Shown: positions 18,102 through 25,237 of the stretch, piece after piece
Layout: each line of letters starts with the position of its first letter
How positions within the stretch are numbered: position 1 is the first letter of the stretch
The notes under the pieces: generated by a model
What the model saw: only the letters and a program-made list of their open reading frames with translations
Database searches by the model: none
What the model was told of the DNA's origin: nothing
Program-made: the position numbers and the translations under genes
Virus record (IMG/VR): IMGVR_UViG_3300025584_000449
Span: 1-64,000 of that record
Strand: one strand, 5' to 3'
Source of the DNA: a virus
Length of the DNA: 64,000 bases

Positions 18102-19969
18102 TGGCTGTTACTAGACTAACAGAGGCTGGGCTTGGAAATGGGTTAAATGCTCGTAAGTATCCTAATCCCTTCTTTGATATTTCATCTACAATAATACCTA
18201 AAAATATTAAAACTCTTTTTAGTTACTGTCGTAATTTCTTCTATACTAATGGATTTCTACGAAACGTTATAACTAAACTTACAGAGTATCCAATTACAGA
18301 TGTATTATATGTGGGCGAGTTAGATGAGATTACGAAAAAGAAGTATGATTCTTATTTACATGAGTCTTTAAAGATTAAAAGTTTTTTAATCGAGGTTGGG
18401 TTAGACTATTTCACCTATGGTAACTCCTTTATTGCAACACAGTTTAACCCTAAAAGATTCTTAGCATGCCCAAACTGTAAAGAAAAACATCCAATTAATA
18501 AGGTAGAATATAAATTTAGAAGATATAACTTTGAGGGCCCTTGTCCTAAGTGTACAGATTATGTTACATTTAAAGTTGAAGACCAAACTATAATTGATAA
18601 ATCTAATCTAAAATTTGTTAGACTGTCTCCTGAAAATATAGATATAGAGTATAATCCTATTACAGGTGATACTCAATATTACTATTCTATGCCTAATAAA
18701 ATTAAGCAAAGAATAATGAAAGGTGATAAAAGTATATTAAAAAATATACCTATAACCTTTATTGAGTCTTTAAGCGAAAAAAAGAAAATCACATTTAATA
18801 GCGAGAATCTATACCACTTTAAACGACCTACACTAGCAGAAGAAGATATGGGTTGGGGAAAACCTTTGTTACTGCCTGCTCTAAAAGAAGTATATTATTT
18901 ACAGCTTTTAAAGAAGGGTAATGAGGCTATTGCCAATGAGCATATAGTTCCAAAGAAAAGCATCTTCCCTGCAAATACTACAGGCATCGACCCATTTACT
19001 CAAATGAGTCTTGGTAAGTGGCGTTCTAAAATTGAAGAGCAAGTTAATAAGTGGAAAACAGATCCTAATCATATAGGTATCTTTCCTATTCCTATAGGGT
19101 ATCAAGAGCTTGGCGGTAACGCTAAGATGTTAATGCTTACTCCTGAGATGAAGTTTATTGAAGAATCAATAATAAACTCTCTTGGAGTTCCTCTTGAATT
19201 TATTAAGGGCGGAACTACTTGGACAGGGTCTAGTATTTCATTAAGAATAGTTGAGAATCATTTCTTAACTTATAGAGAACTACTCTTAGACTTTGTTAAT
19301 CACTTTGTATTAAGTAAAGTAAGAACACATTTACAATACCCTGATGTAAAAATAAAATTTAAAAAGTTTAAAATGACTGACGACTCAGAAGCTAAACAGC
19401 TTGCTATAAATCTAAATCAAACTGGTAAGATTTCTGATAAGATGCTGCTTGATGAGTTTGGAATAGATGTTATAGAAAATGAGAAACAATTAAAGGCTAG
19501 TAAGAAAGAATACTATGCAGATTTAATTGAGACTAGAAAAGCAGAAGCTGAAGCAGAAGGTATTGCTACAGAAATTATGGCAAGGTATCAAGTACGTGCA
19601 CAGCATATGGCACAGCGTGAGGTACTTAGAGTTAAAACTGAACTATTCCAAGAAGAGTTAGCTCAAGAGCACTCACCTATCCCAGATGATCCTGTAAAGT
19701 TAATAGAAAAATTTGTACAACAGTTAGTACTTTATAATCTTGACGAGCAGGAAATGATGCTTGCACAAATGAAAAAGGATATGCCTATTACAGCGTCTAT
19801 GGTAGTTGAGCAGCTATTATTTATGAATAGACAATATGCAGAAGAGCCAGAAGAAGAGGAAGCAGAAACTCCTAAAAAAGAGGGCGCCCCTAAAAAGAAG
19901 GTAACTAAAAAGGATGAAGTTAAAGTAGGGCCAGATAAAAAGAAAGGACCTACAAAAGGATCAGCATGA
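18101..19969 (+). CDS. Portal protein with inserted zinc-binding module
   Basis: 622 residues. The portal forms the ring at the capsid vertex through which DNA is packed. The order fits large-phage portals: an N-terminal region, a stem/wing core, then FIKGGTTWTGSSISLRIVEN and a long helix with TYRELLLDFVNHFV, and a charged Lys/Glu/Pro tail (about 570-622). Residues C123, C126, C148 and C151 (CPNC and CPKC) form a four-cysteine zinc-ribbon-like insertion. The small ORF at 19966 overlaps its stop (ATGA). The portal call rests on the core pattern and context, not on a search. Confidence 0.75.
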   Translation: MAVTRLTEAGLGNGLNARKYPNPFFDISSTIIPKNIKTLFSYCRNFFYTNGFLRNVITKLTEYPITDVLYVGELDEITKKKYDSYLHESLKIKSFLIEVGLDYFTYGNSFIATQFNPKRFLACPNCKEKHPINKVEYKFRRYNFEGPCPKCTDYVTFKVEDQTIIDKSNLKFVRLSPENIDIEYNPITGDTQYYYSMPNKIKQRIMKGDKSILKNIPITFIESLSEKKKITFNSENLYHFKRPTLAEEDMGWGKPLLLPALKEVYYLQLLKKGNEAIANEHIVPKKSIFPANTTGIDPFTQMSLGKWRSKIEEQVNKWKTDPNHIGIFPIPIGYQELGGNAKMLMLTPEMKFIEESIINSLGVPLEFIKGGTTWTGSSISLRIVENHFLTYRELLLDFVNHFVLSKVRTHLQYPDVKIKFKKFKMTDDSEAKQLAINLNQTGKISDKMLLDEFGIDVIENEKQLKASKKEYYADLIETRKAEAEAEGIATEIMARYQVRAQHMAQREVLRVKTELFQEELAQEHSPIPDDPVKLIEKFVQQLVLYNLDEQEMMLAQMKKDMPITASMVVEQLLFMNRQYAEEPEEEEAETPKKEGAPKKKVTKKDEVKVGPDKKKGPTKGSA

Positions 19970-20115
19970 TTAAGTACGGAACATATAAATTATTTAAAAA
20001 TAAAGATACTGAAGAAATAATTCAAATACCACTTACAGAGGAAAGTAAAATAGAAGAGTTTTCCAAAAAGGCTGAATGGGTAGAGGAGTCTAAAGATGAG
20101 CGACAAGGAAGTTAA
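19966..20115 (+). CDS. Small hypothetical protein (49 aa)
   Basis: 49 residues, MIKYGTYKLFKN onward, charged, ending in ERQGS. Its ATG overlaps the portal stop (ATGA) and its end overlaps the start of the next small gene by 20 bases. The composition and the coupled junctions support a real gene. No function is recognised. Confidence 0.55.
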   Translation: MIKYGTYKLFKNKDTEEIIQIPLTEESKIEEFSKKAEWVEESKDERQGS

Positions 20116-20272
20116 AGTAGGAGTATTTCATTTAGCAGACCCTATGGAGTTAGACGAATATGAAAAACTACTTAATAATGAAGAAGTATCTATTGTAAGT
20201 CAAAAAGAAAACTGGGATAAATTTGGCAATCTTGCCATCTACTGTAAATGGGAAATAGAAGATATTTTATAA
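20096..20272 (+). CDS. Small acidic hypothetical protein (58 aa)
   Basis: 58 residues, MSDKEVKVGVFHLADPM onward, acidic. AAAGATGAG context with coupled translation from the gene above. It is the last gene of the plus-strand late block and is followed by a strong terminator at 20285. No domain is recognised. Confidence 0.55.
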   Translation: MSDKEVKVGVFHLADPMELDEYEKLLNNEEVSIVSQKENWDKFGNLAIYCKWEIEDIL

Positions 20273-20284
20273 GCTAAAAAAAGA

Positions 20285-20310
20285 AACACCGGGAAATTAC
20301 TCCCGGTGTT
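20285..20310. terminator. Bidirectional rho-independent terminator
   Basis: AACACCGGG and CCCGGTGTT form a 9-bp stem around an 8-base loop, with an A-rich left flank and a T-rich right flank. It separates the convergent structural block and glycosyltransferase gene and can serve both. Confidence 0.9.
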
Positions 20311-20315
20311 TTCTT

Positions 20316-21620
20316 CTACTCACCTAAGGTTTCTTCAAACCATTTCTTTAGCCGCTCTACTTTATCTCCCCATTGGAAAGCTTCATTAGCATGATCCAAG
20401 CATGCTTTATTTACTGTTTTCTGCTCGTCAGTATTTTTCCACTTTTTATATTCGATCTCTAAAGCCTTAACTACTTCTTTCATATCAACAATAGGTCTTA
20501 AATGTGCGTTATCTAGCGGCATATTAAAGACAGTTGTATTGCTAAGTAAGTGTCCAGTATCTAGTAACATCTCTGGTATAGCAGAGTTCCTTGGAGCAAT
20601 GCTAGGAGTACCAGTTGCTGCTGACTCAATTAATGATAAACCAACACCTTCTCCAAGAGTGGTGGAGAAGTTTATATTAGAGGCATTATAAATATCATTA
20701 ATAACCGAAGCTGGTACTTCGTCTTTATAAATGTTCTTTGCATTAATTCCAAGTATCTTATTAACATCCGTGTCTACAAAACCATTATTCAATAAATGAG
20801 CTTGTAATAGATTTGCTCTTCCAGGACCCATAGATGGCTCCTGTGGCATCATGTGTAAATATAAAAATACATCCTCTTTTACTTCATCGTGTACTTCTAT
20901 AATATCTTCTTCAGGGCACATATTTAAATCACACTTGACTCTATCAATCGGCATCCAATTTCCACATTTACATACTTTATACCCTTTAGCAAACATTGAG
21001 AATGCTCTCATGCCCAAAGGAACTGCTTTTCTAGGTTGGAATCTATTAACATTACACACTACAAACTTATCATTCCACTTCCAGCTATCTCTAATTTTCT
21101 CTATGTGCTGTTTAGCGTGTGGATAGAAGACTTTGAAGTCTACTCCGTGATATAAGTATTCAATTTTCTTTTTATTATCTGGGAATCTCAACTGTATTTG
21201 TTCTTTTGCCCAAGCAGTATATGTAATAATCTTATCTGAGTTTGTAAGAACATTATCCCACGCAGTAGATACTGGTGATCCATCTATAGGGAAGTAAGAT
21301 ACAACAGGGATATCAGGGAATTCTTTTTTAATATGAGGTAGTACCTCACTTATATGAAATATGTCTTGGAACAAGAAAATTAGATCTGGTTGATCTTGTT
21401 TTATTACTTGTATAATACGTTTAAATCCAAGCATATCCGGTGGCACAATAGGATACACAAAATATTTAGATGTATCATATTTCTTTAGTCCATGATTATT
21501 TATTCCGAGGACTGTTACGTCGTAATCTTCGTGCATTGTGTCTAATAGATTTTTAGCAACGATTCCAAAACCAGTATCAACTAAAAAATCGCACCAGACA
21601 AATAGTTTCTTTTTATGCAT
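20316..21620 (-). CDS. GT4-like glycosyltransferase with zinc-finger insertion
   Basis: 434 residues of GT-B fold, glycosyltransferase family 4 type. The N-terminal half has the acceptor domain (FVWCDFLVDTGFGIVAKNLL), and the C-terminal half has the nucleotide-sugar site with the E-x7-E-like motif GEGVGLSLIESAATGTP. Between them, near residues 212-232, an inserted CKCGNW ... CDLNMC group of four cysteines probably binds zinc, which is not typical for the family. It may glycosylate phage DNA, a virion protein or the host surface; the acceptor cannot be told. The gene has its own sigma70-like promoter with flanking palindromes. Confidence 0.85.
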   Translation of the reverse strand: MHKKKLFVWCDFLVDTGFGIVAKNLLDTMHEDYDVTVLGINNHGLKKYDTSKYFVYPIVPPDMLGFKRIIQVIKQDQPDLIFLFQDIFHISEVLPHIKKEFPDIPVVSYFPIDGSPVSTAWDNVLTNSDKIITYTAWAKEQIQLRFPDNKKKIEYLYHGVDFKVFYPHAKQHIEKIRDSWKWNDKFVVCNVNRFQPRKAVPLGMRAFSMFAKGYKVCKCGNWMPIDRVKCDLNMCPEEDIIEVHDEVKEDVFLYLHMMPQEPSMGPGRANLLQAHLLNNGFVDTDVNKILGINAKNIYKDEVPASVINDIYNASNINFSTTLGEGVGLSLIESAATGTPSIAPRNSAIPEMLLDTGHLLSNTTVFNMPLDNAHLRPIVDMKEVVKALEIEYKKWKNTDEQKTVNKACLDHANEAFQWGDKVERLKKWFEETLGE

Positions 21621-21636
21621 TTTTTTCTTTCGCGTT

Positions 21637-21710
21637 AAAGTAAACTTAGGTTACTTTAATATATAATTTCTATAGAAATTGTCAAGTAAATAGTAACCTA
21701 AATTTACTTT
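21637..21710. promoter_or_regulatory. Paired operator-like palindromes flanking a promoter
   Basis: The sequence at 21637-21657 (AAAGTAAACTTAGGTTACTTT as two halves) is imperfectly palindromic, and its core recurs inverted at 21692-21710 with one mismatch. The two copies lie on either side of the glycosyltransferase promoter, a layout typical of repressor sites. The binding protein is not identified. Confidence 0.45.
21658..21685 (-). promoter_or_regulatory. sigma70-like promoter for glycosyltransferase
   Basis: On the minus strand: TTGACA (21685-21680), 16-base spacer, TATATT (21663-21658), about 40 bases ahead of the start codon at 21620. Confidence 0.75.
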
Positions 21711-21719
21711 TAATATAAA

Positions 21720-21740
21720 AAAGTGGAAGAGAGCCACTTT
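21720..21740 (-). terminator. Rho-independent terminator
   Basis: AAAGTGG and CCACTTT stem with a 7-base loop, followed on the minus strand by TTTT. It closes the noncoding transcript to its right. Confidence 0.8.
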
Positions 21741-22440
21741 ATTTGTTTATACATCTGATAGGCCTGGTAAGTCATTTAAAATCAAGGACTTATAGAAATC
21801 GTCTATCAGTTGTGTACATCCGGAACCCTGGTACCGTTGCGACCTGTAGAGTAGGCCTTTCCGAGCCCTTCGTGCACGTGGTCAGCGTTAGACCTCTTAA
21901 GTTAATATAATATATATTAAGTATATGGATCCGTCGACGACGTCTTCAGCAGGCTCGCCGGGCGGGCGGAGCTGAGGACCTTTCGAACACGAGTACACAT
22001 CGTACTGTACTGTATTAAGCGCTTTAGACGTTTAGTACTCTTAACAGCTGCAGAACCGAACTCGGGTGAGTCGGTGAGCTCCGCAGGCATGCGCATACAA
22101 CATGTAGTTGGCCACGTCTCATCCCTTAGGAGAGGAAAGTAATTAACGACAGGACAATAAATCGAAAACCGACCGCTGTCCACGCGTGCACATATCGATA
22201 AATCGACATCGTAACACTCGAGGCGCCGACGACCGGTCAGTCATCATTCTTACCAGGTAACCGGATAAACGTAATTTAAGTTTTGTGACGCGGACGTAAG
22301 TTTAGTTTGACACCGCGCGGTGTCTCACTTAAACTTTAGTCTCTAAGACTACAGAACTTAAATTACAACGAGGCTGTACCGTCTCCGAAACGAAGACGAA
22401 ACTTCTTTTGAAATGAAAATAAAACTATAAACAAATGTAT
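21741..22440 (-). ncRNA. Long structured noncoding RNA candidate 1 (about 700 nt)
   Basis: There is no credible gene over 700 bases; the only longer frame (21917-22183) has unnatural composition. The region is visibly richer in G and C than its flanks and full of short perfect palindromes, for example a 16-nt palindrome at 22309-22324 inside a larger stem (22298-22304 with 22330-22336). A terminator at 21720-21740 in minus orientation ends it, and the upstream gene on that strand stops at 22445. This suggests a structured RNA made by read-through from the radical-SAM/retron unit. Size and setting recall giant phage RNAs, but the class is unproven. Confidence 0.55.
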
Positions 22441-22444
22441 GTTT

Positions 22445-23278
22445 TTAGAGTTTACCTAAGCCACAGTTATTACAATGAAACTTAGATCCAATATACCCAC
22501 ATCGTTCTTTATGCTTACTCCAATCAGAGTGCATTTTTATAGGTATTAGCGCGTTCTTATACTTGTATCGTTTTGATTCAATTAAAGACTCCCAGGATTC
22601 TTCTGGTAAAACCAGCTGAATTAAATCTTTTTTGAAAAAACGTAACGGAGTAATGAGAAACGGAATACCATATTTTTCCCAGGCTTTGATGTTTTTAGGT
22701 ATACTACTGGTAATATCGACTACAATACGTAAGTACACGTTGTTACCAGCTTTATGGTATCTTCTAGCGACTTTTAGTCTGGCTTCATTATCGAAACCTC
22801 TATTAGCAGCGCCCTCTTCTAAATTATCATATCCCATTGAGATATGTAACGTACTATTATGTACCTTTAGAAGTTTAGATACTTCAGGATCCCAATCTAA
22901 AATCTTAGTGACTAGTATAGTTTTTAGATTGTGTTTATTGTTTAGCTCAAGCGAGTTCACTAAAAGTTCTCGTGATTCTCTTCCACCGGGTTCGACCATT
23001 TTACCAATCCTGATAACAGGTAGCTCTAATTTAGCTTTGTCCCATTCTCTTGGATCAATAGTTTTGTTCTTGACGAACCCCTTCTTATGTACATACATGG
23101 CGTAACAATATTGACAGCGCTTCGATGACTCGTACGCCGCGTCTTTATTAAGAGCTACAGGACAACCGCCTGTAGTAATGTCAATATTATGGTTGCATAT
23201 ACATGCCTGGTGAGCTTGTCCCTTTCCAGGGATTATTTTTAACTTTGTAGTAGCTGTAGGTATCTGTATATTAGTCAT
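22445..23278 (-). CDS. Radical-SAM-like protein (spore photoproduct lyase/DUF5131-like)
   Basis: 277 residues from the ATG at 23278, which overlaps the preceding stop in the ATGACTAA way seen elsewhere here; a start at 23302 would overlap more. Cysteines C26, C28, C39, C55 and C58 include the RCQYCYAMY segment, like the iron-sulfur loop of phage Gp37/Gp68-type radical SAM proteins. The middle part (ILVTKILDWDP, LHISMGYDN, then a Gly-x-x-x-VYLRIVVDIT strand) fits the TIM barrel of spore-photoproduct-lyase relatives. The C-terminus has CGYIGSKFHCNNCG, probably metal binding. Substrate unknown. It lies downstream of the retron genes and upstream of the long RNA. Confidence 0.65.
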   Translation of the reverse strand: MTNIQIPTATTKLKIIPGKGQAHQACICNHNIDITTGGCPVALNKDAAYESSKRCQYCYAMYVHKKGFVKNKTIDPREWDKAKLELPVIRIGKMVEPGGRESRELLVNSLELNNKHNLKTILVTKILDWDPEVSKLLKVHNSTLHISMGYDNLEEGAANRGFDNEARLKVARRYHKAGNNVYLRIVVDITSSIPKNIKAWEKYGIPFLITPLRFFKKDLIQLVLPEESWESLIESKRYKYKNALIPIKMHSDWSKHKERCGYIGSKFHCNNCGLGKL

Positions 23279-23459
23279 ACTTACTTGATACAGCTTCTTC
23301 AAATTCTGCCTTGCTTATCGGCTTCACGTAATTTATTTGCCCACCTTTTATACGTGCTGCCTTGTGATAAGCTTCAGCTATGTTGTCACATAAAACATAA
23401 ATACGTTTATTGCCACTTCCATTTTTGCCCATTGAAAGGCTAGCTAGATAGTGTTGCAA
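23271..23459 (-). CDS. Small hypothetical protein (62 aa)
   Basis: 62 residues if the TTG at 23459 is used; an internal ATG at 23432 would give MGKNGSGNKRIYVLCDN and 53 residues. Neither has a good ribosome binding site, so the start is uncertain. The central IYVLCDNIAEAYHKAARIKGG has a plausible alpha/beta pattern. Its stop overlaps the radical-SAM-like start. Function not recognised. Confidence 0.5.
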   Translation of the reverse strand: MQHYLASLSMGKNGSGNKRIYVLCDNIAEAYHKAARIKGGQINYVKPISKAEFEEAVSSKYD

Positions 23460-23521
23460 TTAACGTTTCTTTTCTTCCTATTTTTTAATTTTTCATTTTC
23501 ATATTTTGTTTTAAAATTAGA

Positions 23522-23665
23522 CTATTCCATGAAGAAAGGCTTAAGTGCCTTAACGATAGTTTTAAAAACCATTTCTGATTTTGTTTCTTTCGTTTCAGTT
23601 TCTAATTTTAAGTTTTCTAATTCATTTAAGTCATCAAGTAAGTCAGGAAATTCTGAATTAGTCAT
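23522..23665 (-). CDS. Small acidic protein (47 aa)
   Basis: 47 residues: MTNSEFPDLLDDLNELENL onward, then KLETETKETKSEM and a hydrophobic basic tail. Glu/Leu-rich helices suggest a short coiled coil. It lies between the ORF at 23687 and the gene at 23459, in the same direction and closely spaced. There is no clear Shine-Dalgarno sequence. Real but unrecognised. Confidence 0.5.
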   Translation of the reverse strand: MTNSEFPDLLDDLNELENLKLETETKETKSEMVFKTIVKALKPFFME

Positions 23666-23686
23666 GAAAAATTAACGGTTAAATTA

Positions 23687-24184
23687 TTAATTATCGCAGT
23701 ACATTAGATGAAATCTTGTACATTCGTCTAATAGTACATCTAGTTGGTTAGCAACTACGTCAGCACTTGTGGTATTTAAATACCGCTTAATAGTTACTTT
23801 CCTTGAATTCCAGGAGTATCGAAAGCCAGATCTTTTATCAATAAAAGTATCTATGACTTTACCTGGAAAGATTTGTTCTAAAAATACTTTATATGAAGTA
23901 CCCTTAGATGTTTCGACTCTTCTAAAAGTAAGAGTCGTGTAGTTTATAGCCAACCCGAGATTGTAATTCTGTTCAAAAATCTCAGGCTCTACTGCTCCGA
24001 AGATTGCTCCAGATTCCTCTAAGATAGGAGTCAGCTTACCATAGTGCCCATAAGGAAGTCTAATCTGAAGTCTTGAAAGAGCGGGACCAAATTTTTCTTT
24101 AACTCTTAGGAACTCCTTAAAGGAATTTCTCCAAGCTGTTTGAGAAATTTCTTCCCCCGCGTCGGATTCAATAGTCGCATCCAT
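23687..24184 (-). CDS. Retron-associated hypothetical protein (candidate effector)
   Basis: 165 residues from the ATG at 24184; a TTG at 24193 is also possible. It overlaps the 3' end of the reverse transcriptase by 79 bases in another frame and has no later start codon, so the overlap is real or the product arises by frameshifting from the reverse transcriptase. The sequence is mixed alpha/beta with several aromatic and basic residues (FRYSWNSRKVTIKRYL) and matches no family I recognise. Retrons normally pair with an effector gene next to the reverse transcriptase, and this is the closest candidate. Confidence 0.6.
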   Translation of the reverse strand: MDATIESDAGEEISQTAWRNSFKEFLRVKEKFGPALSRLQIRLPYGHYGKLTPILEESGAIFGAVEPEIFEQNYNLGLAINYTTLTFRRVETSKGTSYKVFLEQIFPGKVIDTFIDKRSGFRYSWNSRKVTIKRYLNTTSADVVANQLDVLLDECTRFHLMYCDN

Positions 24185-25029
24185 TCTATCCAACCCCTTA
24201 GTTGTTGATATTCTTTAGTCGAGATAGTCTCTCCATCTCGTTTTAAGTTATGTAGCTTAGCTTGGAAATTACGCCATCTCCATCTCTCAACTGAAAGTTT
24301 TTCGTTTACTACTACGCCTGTAACTTTCATTCTACGGTTTTGTCTAGTAATTCTAGTCTTCTTGTAGTTTATTTTAAAACCACAAGATCGCGCTATCGTC
24401 TCTATTTCTTGTACCAAATTTTTAGGGTTTTTTGTAGTTTTAGTTTTACGACTAAAATTTACATCGTCAGCATATCTATGATATGTATAGCCTTCCCTTT
24501 TACTAAAGTTTTCTAACTTATAATCTAATCCTATGCAGATTAAATTAGCAAGGGCCGGGCTAGTCGGAGCTCCTTGTGGTACTTGATCGAAATAGGTTAA
24601 TAGTGTAGCTATAATGTTTGCGTCCGCAACATCACACTTAAAGTTAGGATTAATCTTTTTATATCTATTAAAAAGATATAACATACATTTCTTAACTCTC
24701 GTTATTTTAATAGAGTTAAAGAAATCTTTTAAATCCATACTTATTAATATTTTTGCCTTCTTATGTAAATTAGCTCCATCCTTTACATTCCTGTTTTTAA
24801 CAAAGCCATAAGCTTTTTTATGAGGCTCGAACTTATATAAGAATTTATATAATATTGCTTTCTGAACTGCTTTTAGTTCATCATCTGGTGCATCAATCCA
24901 TCTAGTCTTTCCGCTAGATTTTTTAATTGGAAATGACAAATAATGTGCATTCACAGAATTCGCCATTTTAATTAAATCTTTTTCTTTAAATCCTAAAATA
25001 TCGTAAATTGTTACTTTTTTTGTTGCCAT
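24106..25029 (-). CDS. ret: Retron-type reverse transcriptase
   Basis: 307 residues. Motifs in order: an N-terminal FPIKKSSGKTRWIDAP segment, GANLH (85-89), which aligns with the retron NAxxH region, catalytic MDLKDFF (D99), PQGAPTSP (151-158), catalytic YADD (186-189), and VTG (236-238), a mark of retron reverse transcriptases. The QG..SP box rules out the DGR type. The length is usual for retrons. A structured RNA with a1/a2 ends lies directly upstream on the same strand (25061-25237). Known retron enzymes prime from a branching guanosine of that RNA and make multicopy single-stranded DNA. A hairpin lies 8 bases before the ATG. Confidence 0.9.
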   Translation of the reverse strand: MATKKVTIYDILGFKEKDLIKMANSVNAHYLSFPIKKSSGKTRWIDAPDDELKAVQKAILYKFLYKFEPHKKAYGFVKNRNVKDGANLHKKAKILISMDLKDFFNSIKITRVKKCMLYLFNRYKKINPNFKCDVADANIIATLLTYFDQVPQGAPTSPALANLICIGLDYKLENFSKREGYTYHRYADDVNFSRKTKTTKNPKNLVQEIETIARSCGFKINYKKTRITRQNRRMKVTGVVVNEKLSVERWRWRNFQAKLHNLKRDGETISTKEYQQLRGWIEWMRLLNPTRGKKFLKQLGEIPLRSS

Positions 25030-25037
25030 AAAATAAA

Positions 25038-25057
25038 CGGGGAGGTTACCCTCCCCG
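25038..25057 (-). terminator. Terminator-like hairpin between retron RNA and RT start
   Basis: CGGGGAGG, a 4-base loop and CCTCCCCG, followed on the minus strand by TTTATTTT and then the reverse transcriptase ATG. It may end the retron RNA and attenuate the enzyme, or hide the GGGAGG ribosome binding sequence. Confidence 0.75.
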
Positions 25058-25060
25058 CTC

Positions 25061-25237
25061 CAGTTCTACTATCTGTTGATTCAAGTCTTGTGATTTTCAA
25101 AACTTTCAAGAAGCTCCTTGAAACGTTTTGAAATTAATCACAAGGACTGAAAAGGTGAAAGATTGTATCAGAATGTCTTCTTTCATTTCGTTACTAAGCC
25201 TGATTTACGAACCGCAAATCTTAATGGTCTAGAACTG
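25061..25237 (-). ncRNA. Retron msr-msd RNA
   Basis: On the minus strand the RNA begins right after the stop codon of the VWA gene. Its first 8 bases, CAGTTCTA (25237-25230), pair perfectly with TAGAACTG (25068-25061), the expected a1/a2 ends, and a G follows a1 as a possible branch point. Inside are an msr-like part with a GAAAGA/TCTTTC hairpin (25157-25184) and a long msd-like hairpin whose arms are 25136-25148 and 25084-25095. The msd hairpin is extended by TTCAAAAC/GTTTTGAA and TTCAAG/CTTGAA stems. The reverse transcriptase follows. The boundaries are inferred from pairing. Confidence 0.75.

Noticed and set aside
21920-21950. GGATCC-GTCGAC-GACGTC run as cloning-vector contamination
   Set aside because: No vector genes flank it, similar palindromes are spread over about 600 bases, and the region sits between normal phage genes with a phage-like terminator.
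21917-22183. 88-residue ORF on the minus strand
   Set aside because: Cys/Arg/Pro/Ser-rich sequence without a ribosome site inside the structured noncoding region; it looks like a chance frame.
24106-25029. Reverse transcriptase as part of a diversity-generating retroelement
   Set aside because: The motif is QGAPTSP rather than the DGR IGxxxSQ, a VTG retron motif is present, and I saw no template/variable repeat pair.
24106-25029. Reverse transcriptase of a group II intron
   Set aside because: The protein is only 307 residues, with no maturase or HNH domain, and no domain V-like hairpin was seen nearby.
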